This document shows, in pieces, positions 1-8,067 of a stretch of 12,718 nt of DNA. Source of the stretch: an uncultured Bacteroidales bacterium (GTDB lineage: Bacteria > Bacteroidota > Bacteroidia > Bacteroidales > Lentimicrobiaceae); NCBI GenBank assembly GCA_937864935.1, contig CALMDN010000118.1, positions 1 to 12,718 of the forward strand, read 5' to 3'. Each line of letters opens with the position of its first letter. Position 1 is the first letter of the stretch. The position numbers and the translations under genes were made by a program. The notes under the pieces were generated by a model that worked only from the letters and a program-made list of their open reading frames with translations, had not been told where the DNA came from and made no database searches.

Positions 1-1452
1 CGTGGCCAGTGCCCGGGCAATGAAGATTCGTTGCCGTTGTCCCCCTGAAAACTGATGCGGGTAACGATCGAAGTCTGAATCCTTCAGACTGACCCGTTCA
101 AGCAATTCCTCTGCTTTCTGCCTGCGCCGGGCTCTGTTGCCTCCCAAACCATGAACCATCATGGGTTCAACAATGGCCTGTCCGGCTGTCAGCCTTGGAT
201 TAAGCGAGGAATATGGATCCTGAAAAATGATCTGTATTTTTTTTCTCATTTTCCGCATCTGCTCAGGGTTTAAGGTGCGCAGACTGATTCCGTTGTAGTG
301 TATTTCACCCCCGGCTGGTTCTATCAGCCTGAGAATAGCCCTGCCCAGGGTTGTTTTACCGCAGCCCGACTCCCCGACCAGTCCGAGGGTCTCCCCTTTG
401 AAAACTTCGAGCGAAACATTATCCACCGCAATATACTGTAGCCTTTTCCTTCTGAAAAACACGTTTCCAGAGGAATAACCAACCTGAAGATTGCTGACTT
501 TCAGCAAGGGAACCTGCTGATAAAGCTGCTGGTGATGAGCGGTACGTTCTTCCTTTGAAACCACTTCTATCCTTGGATCCCCTGACCCCGAAGCCTCATT
601 TCCAGGCAAAAAATCGCTGACCATCGGAAGCCGTAGGGGTCTTTTGTCAAGGGGGGGGCGGCAGGCCAGCAGACCCCGGGTATAGGGGTGCTGAGGATTG
701 GTAAAAATCTCCCAGATGTTTCCCTGTTCAACGATCTCGCCTTTGTTCATTACCAATACCACATCGGCAATTTCCGAGATCACTCCCAGGTCATGACTGA
801 TGAAGATAATGCTTAAGTTGTATTTGTCCTGCAATGACTTCAGCAGGGTCAGAATCGCTTTCTGAACGGTGACATCCAGGGCGGTTGTTGGCTCATCGGC
901 AATCATCAGTCTGGGCCTGCAGGCGATTGCCAGAGCAATCATAACCCTTTGTTTCTGGCCTCCTGATAACTGGTGAGGGTAAGAATCAAATGCCTTTTCC
1001 GGATCCGGGAGGAGCACCTCCCTGAAGAGTTCAAGGGTGTATTCACGGGCTCTTTTTCGGTTAAAAGACAGGTGCAGTCTGATCGCTTCGGTAAGCTGCT
1101 TTCCGCATTTCATCACGGGGTTAAGCGACGTCATCGGCTCCTGAAAAATCATGGATATCCCGCTACCCCTTATTTTTTGCATCCTCTTCTCACCCTGGGC
1201 AAGAATATCCAGGGTTTCTCCTCCGGACTCCGTAAAAAGGATTTCACCTTCCGTTGAACAAATATGTTTACCGGGAAGCAGTTTCATTACAGCCAGCGAA
1301 GTAACCGACTTGCCTGATCCGCTTTCACCAACAATCCCCAGAATCTTTCCTTGCGGTAATTCAAAACTGATCTGGTTCACCGCTCTCTGCCAGCCGGTTT
1401 CGCTGCGAAACGAAACGGATAAATTTCTGATGCTGAGTAAGGGTTTATCCAT
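1..1452 (-). CDS. Fused two-domain peptide-type ABC transporter ATPase (C-terminus cut by window edge)
   Basis: This is the cytoplasmic ATPase of an oligopeptide/dipeptide-class ABC importer, with DppD-like and DppF-like halves in one chain (as in GsiA or YejF). The visible 484 codons start at ATG 1452. Half 1 has Walker A GESGSGKS (residues 42-49), Q-loop Q104, signature LSGGQ (162-166), Walker B ending D186-E187 and H-loop H220. It is followed by the family's typical [11 protein letters not shown] segment (about 252-262). A linker of roughly 50 residues leads to half 2, with Walker A GESGCGKT (360-367), Q411 and signature FSGGQ (468-472). The window ends before the second Walker B. The start lies 39 bp after the rodA stop on the same strand with no visible promoter between, so it is probably cotranscribed with rodA. 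No permease or binding-protein gene is visible, so the substrate is unknown. The family call is secure; the fusion is read directly from one open frame. Confidence 0.93.
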   Translation of the reverse strand, partial: MDKPLLSIRNLSVSFRSETGWQRAVNQISFELPQGKILGIVGESGSGKSVTSLAVMKLLPGKHICSTEGEILFTESGGETLDILAQGEKRMQKIRGSGISMIFQEPMTSLNPVMKCGKQLTEAIRLHLSFNRKRAREYTLELFREVLLPDPEKAFDSYPHQLSGGQKQRVMIALAIACRPRLMIADEPTTALDVTVQKAILTLLKSLQDKYNLSIIFISHDLGVISEIADVVLVMNKGEIVEQGNIWEIFTNPQHPYTRGLLACRPPLDKRPLRLPMVSDFLPGNEASGSGDPRIEVVSKEERTAHHQQLYQQVPLLKVSNLQVGYSSGNVFFRRKRLQYIAVDNVSLEVFKGETLGLVGESGCGKTTLGRAILRLIEPAGGEIHYNGISLRTLNPEQMRKMRKKIQIIFQDPYSSLNPRLTAGQAIVEPMMVHGLGGNRARRRQKAEELLERVSLKDSDFDRYPHQFSGGQRQRIFIARALAT

Positions 1453-1491
1453 GGGTTTAATGCTGATGAAAGCCCTGAGGGTAAAGGAAGA

Positions 1492-2751
1492 TTACAACAG
1501 GGCATTCCTGTTTGCGTCCTGCTTGATAAAAATGAACAAGAGTATGGTAAATGCCCACAGGGAAGAACCTCCATAACTGAAGAAAGGCAACGGGATACCG
1601 ATAACAGGAACAAGGCCGATGGTCATACCGATGTTGATCATAAAATGGAAGAAAATAATGCCTGCAACACCATACCCATACACCTTACTGAAATCGGAAC
1701 GTTGTCGTTCTGCCAGCAAAATGATCCTGATCAGCAGGGATATAAAAAGGGAAATCACCACCAGCGAGCCCAGGAATCCCCACTCTTCACCAACGGTGCA
1801 GAAAATGAAGTCGGTGCTCTGTTCCGGAACAAAGTTGTATTTGGTCTGTGTTCCATTCAGAAAGCCTTTGCCGGCAAACCCTCCGGACCCGATCGCAATC
1901 TTCGATTGATTGACATTGTATCCGGCTCCCTTCAGATCCATTTCTTTGCCAAGCAACACATTGATCCTGGTTTTCTGGTGTTCTCCCAGTACATTCTCGA
2001 CAGCATATTCAACGGAGTAGGTAAAACCAATGCCAAGCAGAAGTATGGCAATGAGGTTGATGATGTTGCGGCGGTTTCGTTTGATAAAGAAAAAGAGAAT
2101 GCCCGCCATCAGGGTGATCAGTACCACAACATATATAGGACCAACCATAAGGGTTGAGAGAGCGATCACAACCACAAGCGCTCCTGCAAGAAGATAGTTC
2201 CCCGAAAGGCCCATTCTGTACAAAACAAGAATAAACGAACTATATACCAGGGCTGATCCGGTATCGTTCTGCAATAAGATGAGTGCTGCAGGAAGCCCCA
2301 TAAGCACAAGGGGAAGGAATCTCGTTCTGAAGTCTTTGAAATTGATGTGCTGGGCGCTGAAAAAACGGGCCAGGGCCAGGGCGGTGGCAAATTTAGCGAA
2401 TTCAGCCGGCTGAAAACCGAAACTTCCGATGTGAAACCATGATTTTGAGCCTGATACTTCAGATCCGACAGCAAGTACTACCAGCAATAAAAAGATGGTT
2501 AATCCATAAATGGCATAGGCAAATGTACTGAAAAAGCGGGCGTCGGTGAGCAAGATAACCAACGCAATAAAAAGAGATGATACAATAAAGATCATCTGCT
2601 TTCCGTAGCTCTGCGAAATATCGATAATGCTCCGGTGGTCTTCATCATACACGGCAGCATAGATGTTGACCCAGCCAAGCAATACCATCACCAGGTAAAG
2701 TACTACCAGGGTAACGTCAATGTTACTGAACAGGTTTCTACGTTCTCGCAC
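1492..2751 (-). CDS. rodA: RodA, SEDS peptidoglycan glycosyltransferase
   Basis: RodA is the integral membrane SEDS protein that polymerises lipid II into glycan strands during cell elongation, working with PBP2. The 419 residues form about ten hydrophobic segments. SEDS motifs visible are PAEFAK (115-120), QNDTGSA (161-167), VPEQSTDFIF (308-317) and GIPLPFFSYGGSS (385-397). D314 in the TDF motif corresponds to the proposed catalytic aspartate of RodA/FtsW. S312 stands where many bacteria have His (EQHTDF); I believe this is usual in Bacteroidetes. The start is GTG at 2751, three bases after the mrdA stop. It is preferred over the internal ATG at residue 22 because residues 1-21 hold the cytoplasmic tail and the beginning of the first membrane helix. 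The order mrdA-rodA is the classic elongasome arrangement and distinguishes it from FtsW. Confidence 0.95.
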   Translation of the reverse strand: MRERRNLFSNIDVTLVVLYLVMVLLGWVNIYAAVYDEDHRSIIDISQSYGKQMIFIVSSLFIALVILLTDARFFSTFAYAIYGLTIFLLLVVLAVGSEVSGSKSWFHIGSFGFQPAEFAKFATALALARFFSAQHINFKDFRTRFLPLVLMGLPAALILLQNDTGSALVYSSFILVLYRMGLSGNYLLAGALVVVIALSTLMVGPIYVVVLITLMAGILFFFIKRNRRNIINLIAILLLGIGFTYSVEYAVENVLGEHQKTRINVLLGKEMDLKGAGYNVNQSKIAIGSGGFAGKGFLNGTQTKYNFVPEQSTDFIFCTVGEEWGFLGSLVVISLFISLLIRIILLAERQRSDFSKVYGYGVAGIIFFHFMINIGMTIGLVPVIGIPLPFFSYGGSSLWAFTILLFIFIKQDANRNALL

Positions 2752-2754
2752 CGG

Positions 2755-4557
2755 TCAGTAAAGTTTTTTGTTTAACATATCTTCTTCCACATCTTTGCGC
2801 AGCACTTTTCTCTTGATATACTTTTCGATCAGGAGGGAAGCAATCGGTAAGGCGGTGGTGGAACCGAAACCGGCATTTTCAACGATTACCGCAATGGCAA
2901 TTTTCGGATTGTCGGCCGGAGCAAAAGCCATAAACAGGGAGTGATCATCCCCGTGAGGGTTTTCGGCCGTTCCGGTTTTACCGCACATCGTTACGCTGTC
3001 GATCTGAAACCAGCGGGCGGTACCCATGGTAGCCACCTGCCGCATCCCATCCACAATAATTTCAAAATGTTCCTTATCAATCGTAGAAACCATTTTTTTG
3101 AAATTTGCCGGTTTCCGGTGTTTCTCTCCGATGCCTTTTACCACATGGGGAACAATATAATACCCCCGGTTAGCCATAACTGCTGCTGAATTGGCAAGCT
3201 GCAGGGGAGTTACGAGAATTTCACCCTGACCTATCGACAATGACCTGATGGTGAGGGCATTCCAGTGACCCTTGCCGTAGATGCCATCAAATTTTTCAGC
3301 CGACGGAATATTGCCCGACAATTCGAACTGAAGGTCAGTACCCAGTTTCTGACCAAAGCCGAGACTCATAACATGGTTCCTCCAGGCAACATAGTTGTTG
3401 CGGATTCCACCGTGGCCTCCACTGGTTATGATGGTTCTGAAAACCTGCCAGTGAAAGGGGTTACACGACTGTTCGATGGCTGTAAGCACGCCAAGTGGTG
3501 ACTGATGGGTATGTGTACAACGTATAGGGGAGGAGGTTTTCCCCTGGCAGGAATAGCGGGTATGCAGGTCAAGCAATCCTTCCTGGAGTCCGACAAGGTC
3601 ATTCACCATTTTGAAGGTTGATCCGGGAGGATAGGTTCCGGCCATGGCACGGTTCAGCAATGGTTTGACCGCATCTTCGGAAAGCATGCGGTAGTTTTTA
3701 CTCCTTACCCTGCCTACCAGCAGGTTGGGATCGTAGGAGGGACTTGACAGAAAAGCCAGTATTTCACCGGTCGAAGGTTCAATGGCCACCACACTGCCCA
3801 TTTTCCCCTTCATGAGCTGTTCGCCATACTCCTGCAGTTCAGCATCGATGGAGAGGTAGAGGTCTTCCCCCATAATGGCAGCCGAATCAAACCTGCCTTC
3901 CTGAAAACTGCCTACTTCACGGTTATGAACATCCACCATTTTGATTTTCATCCCCTTGATTCCCCTCAGTACCTCTTCATAGGATTTCTCAATGCCACTG
4001 ATGCCGATGTAATCCCCCGATTTGTAGTAGGGATTCTTGTCGATCATCCCCTGGGTTACTTCACCAACATAACCAAAAAGATGGGCTCCAATCGGTTTGG
4101 GATAAAACCTGATGGTTCTGGGTTGAACGAAAAATCCGGGAAAACGGTACATTTTTTCTTCCAGGTAACCATAGGTCTCCTTGGAAATCTGCTTTTCGAA
4201 AAGGCTGGGCTTATATCGCGAATAGGTGACAGCTTTCTCCATTCGTTCTGCAAAACCCTCGGGTGTTATTTCAAGAAGGCGGCAAAATTCAACGGTATCA
4301 ATATCCTTTACCTGCTTTGGTAAAACCATCAGGTCATACACAGCTTCATTGTAAACGAGCAGCGTGCCGTGCCGGTCGTAAATAAGTCCCCGGGCCGGGT
4401 ATTGGGTTACATATCGCAGAACGTTGTTGTTGGCCGATAAAGTGTAGCTTTTATCAACAACCTGAATGTAAAAAAGCCTTACAAGGTAAATGAACCCAAT
4501 TACCAGAAATATGGCAATCACAGTTTGTCTTCTGGAAGCTAAGGTTCGGTTCGCCAT
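2755..4557 (-). CDS. mrdA: Penicillin-binding protein 2 (class B PBP, elongasome transpeptidase)
   Basis: PBP2 is the inner-membrane DD-transpeptidase that crosslinks peptidoglycan made by RodA during lateral growth. The protein has 600 residues with a short cytoplasmic tail and one membrane helix (about 12-33). The PBP dimerisation/pedestal domain follows (PARGLIYDRHG at 54-64, then about 65-230), and then the transpeptidase domain (about 245-580). The three penicillin-binding motifs are intact: STFK (313-316, nucleophile S313), SCN (364-366) and KTGT (527-530). ATG 4557 is the natural start because the basic tail and membrane helix follow at once. It lies about 24 nt downstream of the transcription start expected from the -7 box at 4588-4595. 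rodA begins 3 bp after the stop. mreC and mreD, often immediately upstream of mrdA in this phylum, are not here; a DUF218 gene is next instead. Confidence 0.96.
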   Translation of the reverse strand: MANRTLASRRQTVIAIFLVIGFIYLVRLFYIQVVDKSYTLSANNNVLRYVTQYPARGLIYDRHGTLLVYNEAVYDLMVLPKQVKDIDTVEFCRLLEITPEGFAERMEKAVTYSRYKPSLFEKQISKETYGYLEEKMYRFPGFFVQPRTIRFYPKPIGAHLFGYVGEVTQGMIDKNPYYKSGDYIGISGIEKSYEEVLRGIKGMKIKMVDVHNREVGSFQEGRFDSAAIMGEDLYLSIDAELQEYGEQLMKGKMGSVVAIEPSTGEILAFLSSPSYDPNLLVGRVRSKNYRMLSEDAVKPLLNRAMAGTYPPGSTFKMVNDLVGLQEGLLDLHTRYSCQGKTSSPIRCTHTHQSPLGVLTAIEQSCNPFHWQVFRTIITSGGHGGIRNNYVAWRNHVMSLGFGQKLGTDLQFELSGNIPSAEKFDGIYGKGHWNALTIRSLSIGQGEILVTPLQLANSAAVMANRGYYIVPHVVKGIGEKHRKPANFKKMVSTIDKEHFEIIVDGMRQVATMGTARWFQIDSVTMCGKTGTAENPHGDDHSLFMAFAPADNPKIAIAVIVENAGFGSTTALPIASLLIEKYIKRKVLRKDVEEDMLNKKLY

Positions 4558-4587
4558 GAAATAAGCCGGGAGATAGGTTTAAGGCTG

Positions 4588-4595
4588 CAAAATTA
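4588..4595 (-). promoter_or_regulatory. Candidate Bacteroidetes -7 box for mrdA-rodA
   Basis: Read on the minus strand this is TAATTTTG followed by C, an exact match to the Bacteroidetes -7 consensus TAnnTTTG. It lies about 30 nt upstream of the mrdA start. A clear -33 TTTG is not seen at the expected spacing. The same 10-mer GTAATTTTGC occurs in front of the operon at 12070. The rest of the 183-bp gap (4558-4740) shows no gene and only a weak 4-bp hairpin. Confidence 0.5.
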
Positions 4596-4740
4596 CTGAT
4601 TAACAAGGTATGGTTTGCAGAAGTGCCGGCTGAAAGGAATAAAAATTAAGGGACGGAAAAACCGGCAATCACCCGGAACCGACAGGCGGGCCACAAAAAA
4701 CAAATGAGAATTTATCTAATTGATTTTCAACATATTGTTA

Positions 4741-5463
4741 TTATATCCAGCCCCTGAATTTGTAATAGATCAATGCAAAATATTCTCTGGCAATCAGAAT
4801 TTCATACTTAAGGTGATTCCAGAACTGATAGCGGACCTGAAGGCTTTCCCCGATGGGGGGTGCGAGTGGGTTCCCCTTCAGGTCTTTGTCTTCGAAGGTG
4901 AGGTCCATCTGTAACGATGATTCGAATGCAGGAAGCCAGCCAACATGCTTAAATCCACATTTTTTAAAAGCCAGTACTGCCCTTTTGATGTGCTCGGGTG
5001 AAGTAACCACCACCAGTTGAAGTGAGTCGTGGGTTGATGCGGGAATCATACGGGCCGTCTCCATTGCCTGACCCCGGGTGTTCTTTCCGTCCATGGCCAG
5101 CCTGATCGCTCCTGGGGATACACCCCTCAGTACCAATTCTCCGGAAATTCTCACCGGATCACCCAGGGTCTCTCCCTTCCGGCCCGGTGCTGCAACAATG
5201 ACAAGGGCATCAGGATATTCGAGGGCAATGTGTGCAGTATAGTAAGCCCTTATCAGACTGTTCTCGCTGGGTATTCCTGCTCCGGCCAGCATTACAATGA
5301 CATCAGGCTTACTGTTGATTTTACTGCCGGAGGTTGCCAGATGGTAGTATGCCCTGAAAGGGAGCGTCGTGAATGCCAGCAGGCAGGCCAGGAAAAACAA
5401 AATGCCGCCTGAAAACAGCATTACCCTGACCAGGTGACGGATCAGCCCCTTCTTCTTAGTCAT
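4741..5463 (-). CDS. DUF218 / YdcF-SanA-like membrane-anchored protein
   Basis: This is a DUF218-family protein (relatives YdcF, SanA, ElyC), a group tied to envelope integrity whose biochemical role is poorly defined. The 240 residues start with a basic tail (MTKKKGLIRH), then one membrane helix (about 11-33). The DUF218 fold follows: strand DVIVMLAGAG (54-63), a central region with NTRGQAMETA (128-137), and VVVTSPEHIKRAV (151-163), which is the conserved hydrophobic strand followed by the S-x-x-H helix. The final ~40 residues (YQFWNHLKYEILIAREY) are typical of the Bacteroidetes version as I remember it. The ATG at 5463 overlaps the stop of the upstream VirK-like gene by 8 bp (ATGACTAA), which suggests translational coupling. 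The family call is fairly safe; enzyme activity is unknown. Confidence 0.82.
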   Translation of the reverse strand: MTKKKGLIRHLVRVMLFSGGILFFLACLLAFTTLPFRAYYHLATSGSKINSKPDVIVMLAGAGIPSENSLIRAYYTAHIALEYPDALVIVAAPGRKGETLGDPVRISGELVLRGVSPGAIRLAMDGKNTRGQAMETARMIPASTHDSLQLVVVTSPEHIKRAVLAFKKCGFKHVGWLPAFESSLQMDLTFEDKDLKGNPLAPPIGESLQVRYQFWNHLKYEILIAREYFALIYYKFRGWI

Positions 5464-5938
5464 TTACGTAAATGAAAATGCCACCGTCGTTCTTGCCATC
5501 GTTAATGGTACCGAAGAAATTTTCATCCATCTGTACCTTCAAATTCTCCGGATTCAGGTAGCGGGCCGTTATTTTCACTTTGTTGCCTTCATCAATCCTT
5601 ACTTTCACATAGTTATACACGTAATCCTCCCCTTTGGGATTCTGTATCAGCTTCGATTCTGAGGCAACCACGAATGCCTCTTTGTTCCGGATGCTGTTCG
5701 GGGCAAAGTATTCAAACACATCCAGCGTCATTCCTCCGATGGCATCGGGTATTTTCTCCTGTTTTTCATTGTCGGCAATGAGTTCACATTTTGCATAATG
5801 AAAAACCAGTTTTACCTGATTGCCGCTTTTCAGGGCTTCCATCAAGGCTTCGAAATTGTGCAGCTGCCGCGTCTGTGACCTCGCTTCCGGGGCAATTCCC
5901 AGAAAGATAAGTAGGAATGATGTAATCAACAGTTTCAT
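5456..5938 (-). CDS. Secreted VirK-like protein
   Basis: This is a 160-residue exported protein. Residues 1-21 are a signal peptide (MKLL basic start, hydrophobic core, ARS-Q cleavage region). The mature part has FEALMEALKSGNQVKLVFHYAKC (29-51), in which a helix precedes a strand ending in the only cysteine, C51. DAIGGMTLDVFEYF (65-78) follows, and then a beta-rich half with VYNYVKVRIDEG (107-118) and ITARYL (123-128). This layout resembles the VirK family (PF06903), small secreted proteins whose molecular function is not established. I infer this from memory of the pattern, so it is moderate. The start lies 2 bp after the stop of the lipoprotein gene, and its 3' end overlaps the DUF218 start by 8 bp, so the three genes are almost certainly one transcript. 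Confidence 0.65.
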   Translation of the reverse strand: MKLLITSFLLIFLGIAPEARSQTRQLHNFEALMEALKSGNQVKLVFHYAKCELIADNEKQEKIPDAIGGMTLDVFEYFAPNSIRNKEAFVVASESKLIQNPKGEDYVYNYVKVRIDEGNKVKITARYLNPENLKVQMDENFFGTINDGKNDGGIFIYVND

Positions 5939-5940
5939 AT

Positions 5941-6471
5941 TCAGCGCTTTTTAATCACTATGGGTGGTGTCTGTATGGTATTGCTTTTGTTAAGGTCCCG
6001 GTCCTGAATGTAAACTTCAAACATGATGGTATCAAAAGCAGAGAGCGGGTTGTTGACAAACAGCGTGTCTTCAATTTCCCCGCTGATGGCTTTGTTCTTA
6101 CCGGCCGGTGTGAGTATGGGTATTCTTCCGTTAAATGAGGCAGTGTCATACTCAATGGTGGAATCGTTGATGTAATTCTCGGTTATCAGAAAGATCTCCC
6201 TGAAAGTACCGTTTTGTTTTTCAAAATACCTGACAAAGAGGTTGTAATCATAAGGTGGCAGGGTGTCAGAATCATACAGTCCGATATTGCCATCGCCATC
6301 GCTGAAGGAGAATCTGAGTACACCCCGCTGATCAATCCCCTGTTCATCACGCAAAAGGGTCATGTCAAGATATTCAATGGAAGGTTCCGGCGGATAGTCT
6401 TCATACCTTTTACAGGAAGTCATGAAAAGCAGCGCGAGAAGAATGAGAATCCCGGAAGATTGTATTTTCAT
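5941..6471 (-). CDS. Uncharacterised lipoprotein with DGDGNIGL motif
   Basis: The 176-residue protein begins with a lipoprotein signal peptide. The hydrophobic core is at residues 8-17 and the lipobox ends at C20 (FMTSC), followed by K21-R22. The mature chain has SFSDGDGNIGLYDSDT (55-70), an acidic loop seen in many Bacteroidetes lipoproteins. It looks beta-sandwich-like, with paired strands FREIFLITE and MFEVYIQDRDL. I recognise no enzymatic motif and assign no function. It is the first gene of the lipoprotein/VirK-like/DUF218 cluster and ends 2 bp before the next start. The 79-bp gap upstream (6472-6550) separates it from the SRAP gene on the same strand and contains no convincing TAnnTTTG box or terminator, so it may be read from its own weak promoter or through from SRAP. 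Confidence 0.85.
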   Translation of the reverse strand: MKIQSSGILILLALLFMTSCKRYEDYPPEPSIEYLDMTLLRDEQGIDQRGVLRFSFSDGDGNIGLYDSDTLPPYDYNLFVRYFEKQNGTFREIFLITENYINDSTIEYDTASFNGRIPILTPAGKNKAISGEIEDTLFVNNPLSAFDTIMFEVYIQDRDLNKSNTIQTPPIVIKKR

Positions 6472-6550
6472 TGTCAGGAGTTTTAAAAAATAACGCTCAA
6501 ATCCTGTGCCGTATTATCAACAGTTTTAAAGGACCGGATGTTAACAGGAT

Positions 6551-7231
6551 TTATTCAAACCCGAAAAGATTGTCTTCATTCATTGGCAGAATCAGGGCAG
6601 GACTTTCCGACTTTACAGAATTGACTGCCTGTCCGACTTTGTATGCTTTCATTTTTCTTTCGTCGAGGGGGACCAGCAGTGAACGGAGGAATTCCTGATC
6701 GGTGCTGCCCAGCCAGTGATCGTGATTTTCTTTTTCAAGAATAACCGGCATTCTGTCGTGAACGGGTTCCATGAGTTTGTTCGGAGCTGTGGTGATAATG
6801 ACAAATGAGTTCAGAACCCGGCCATCGCCCTGGGCCCAGGTGTCCCACAATCCGGCCATTGCAAATGGCTGTTCATCTTCCATCAGGAATCTGTATGGCT
6901 GCTTCACATTGGCACGTTTCCACTCATAAAATCCATCGGCGGGGACCAGACACCGGCGTGATTTAAGCAGTTGCCTGAACATGGGCTTTTCGTTCAGTGT
7001 TTCTGCCCGGGCATTGATTACAGGAGCCATACGAGGTACTTCCTTTGACCAGGAAGGAATAAGCCCCCACCTGAAAAAACTGAGTTTTCGGGGTTCACCG
7101 GCCGTTATAACAGCAAGCTGCTGGGTAGGGGCCCCGTTGTACCGGGGTACATAGGGTTCAGTGCCGCCGGCCAGTCTGAAAAACTCATTTAACCGCTGCT
7201 CTTCCGTGGTCAGTGAAAAACGCCCGCACAT
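6551..7231 (-). CDS. SRAP family abasic-site protein (YedK/HMCES-type)
   Basis: SOS-response-associated peptidase (SRAP) proteins crosslink covalently to abasic sites in single-stranded DNA through the N-terminal cysteine and so shield replication forks. From ATG 7231 the protein is 226 residues and starts MCGRFSL, placing the reactive cysteine at position 2 as the chemistry requires. The other active-site residues fall where expected: N73 (in INARAET), E103 (in DGFYEW) and H158 (in HDRMP). The open frame extends upstream to 7282, but that would add 17 residues in front of Cys2 and remove its free amine after Met removal, so 7231 is chosen. E. coli YedK is of very similar length. The gene is divergent from elbB across 132 bp. 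No LexA-type operator is evident to me. Confidence 0.95.
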   Translation of the reverse strand: MCGRFSLTTEEQRLNEFFRLAGGTEPYVPRYNGAPTQQLAVITAGEPRKLSFFRWGLIPSWSKEVPRMAPVINARAETLNEKPMFRQLLKSRRCLVPADGFYEWKRANVKQPYRFLMEDEQPFAMAGLWDTWAQGDGRVLNSFVIITTAPNKLMEPVHDRMPVILEKENHDHWLGSTDQEFLRSLLVPLDERKMKAYKVGQAVNSVKSESPALILPMNEDNLFGFE

Positions 7232-7300
7232 AGATTGTCCTTCATTGGATAAAAATAACAATTCTGGTCCGTTAACGACCATTTACTCTGCTAAAATAAG

Positions 7301-7308
7301 TATTTTTG
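7301..7308 (+). promoter_or_regulatory. Candidate -7 box for elbB
   Basis: TATTTTTG matches the Bacteroidetes -7 consensus TAnnTTTG. Transcription from it would begin near 7315, giving a leader of about 49 nt that contains the 7327-7346 hairpin. No clear -33 TTTG is present at the usual spacing, so the support is partial. Confidence 0.4.
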
Positions 7309-7326
7309 AAGAAAAAGGACAGATCA

Positions 7327-7346
7327 CTGACTGTATTGACAGTCAG
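7327..7346 (+). promoter_or_regulatory. Perfect 8-bp hairpin in elbB leader
   Basis: CTGACTGT (7327-7334) and ACAGTCAG (7339-7346) are exact inverted repeats around a 4-nt ATTG loop. The structure ends 17 nt before the elbB ATG. It is not followed by a T tract, so it is not a standard terminator. It could be an RNA leader hairpin that affects translation or stability, or a dyad operator between elbB and the SRAP gene. The symmetry is directly visible; the role is not known. Confidence 0.5.
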
Positions 7347-7363
7347 CATAAAACGAAACTGAG

Positions 7364-8011
7364 ATGAAAAAATTTGCTGTCGTATTGGCCGGATGTGGTG
7401 TTTTCGACGGGGCTGAGATTCATGAAGCTACCCTGAGTATGCTGGCAATCAAGAGAAACGGGGCTGACTACGTATTGTTTGCACCCGATATCCCACAGCA
7501 CCATGTAATCAACCACCTTACCGGTGAAGAAATGCCTGAAACAAGAAATGTGCTGGTTGAATCGGCCCGCATTGCCCGGGGTAAGATCAAACCACTGCAC
7601 CAGCTGAATGTCCGTGATTTTGATGCATTGCTGTTTCCCGGTGGATTCGGGGTTGCCAAAAACCTCTGTACCTGGGCTTTCGAGGGACCGGAGTGCAGGA
7701 TCGACAGTGGCATTGAAAAGGTCATCAGGGAAATGGCAACGCTTAAAAAACCGATCGGGGCACTCTGTATTTCTCCGGTGCTCCTCGCAAAGGTACTGGG
7801 TAATGTGGAACTGACCATCGGGAATGATGCGGACACAGCCGCTGCAATTGGTAAAACGGGGGCAAACCACATCTCAGCAACGCATGGCGATGTAGTCCGC
7901 GATACCCACAGGCCTGTTTTTACCACCCCATGTTATATGCTCGATGCCGATATAACCCAGATTGCCGAAGGGGCCGAGAACATAGTAAAAGCAATGCTGA
8001 AGGAGTTGTAA
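7364..8011 (+). CDS. elbB: ElbB-like DJ-1/PfpI superfamily protein (glyoxalase III type)
   Basis: ElbB belongs to the DJ-1/PfpI class I glutamine-amidotransferase-like fold. The E. coli protein has weak glyoxalase activity and was linked to isoprenoid production, but its physiological role is unclear. The 215 residues open with KKFAVVLAGCGVFDGAEIHE (2-21). LLFPGGFG (89-96) follows, and then the nucleophile-elbow region GALCISPVLLAKVLG (132-146) with the expected reactive cysteine C135. HISATHGDVV and the C-terminal TTPCYML and AEGAENIVKAML match the full-length family, so the gene is intact. It is one of only two plus-strand genes in the window, divergent from SRAP and convergent with NUDIX (56 bp between stops, with no recognisable terminator there). 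Confidence 0.92.
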   Translation: MKKFAVVLAGCGVFDGAEIHEATLSMLAIKRNGADYVLFAPDIPQHHVINHLTGEEMPETRNVLVESARIARGKIKPLHQLNVRDFDALLFPGGFGVAKNLCTWAFEGPECRIDSGIEKVIREMATLKKPIGALCISPVLLAKVLGNVELTIGNDADTAAAIGKTGANHISATHGDVVRDTHRPVFTTPCYMLDADITQIAEGAENIVKAMLKEL

Positions 8012-8067
8012 CCGTGTACCCGCCTGATCAGCAGCAGAATCGGGATTTCACTTACAGGCTGACGGCA

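Noticed and set aside
973..2157. Overlapping plus-strand open frames opposite the ABC ATPase and rodA
   Set aside because: They lie antisense to strongly conserved genes, have no recognisable domain, and read as low-quality shadow translations.
4657..4676. CCGG/CCGG hairpin plus T5 as a terminator for the DUF218 gene
   Set aside because: The stem is only 4 bp; too weak to call.
7343..7926. Minus-strand open frames opposite elbB
   Set aside because: elbB on the plus strand has full family motifs and the antisense frames show none.
8012..8067. Possible bidirectional terminator between elbB and NUDIX
   Set aside because: Only a short CTGATCAG palindrome is present with no T tract.
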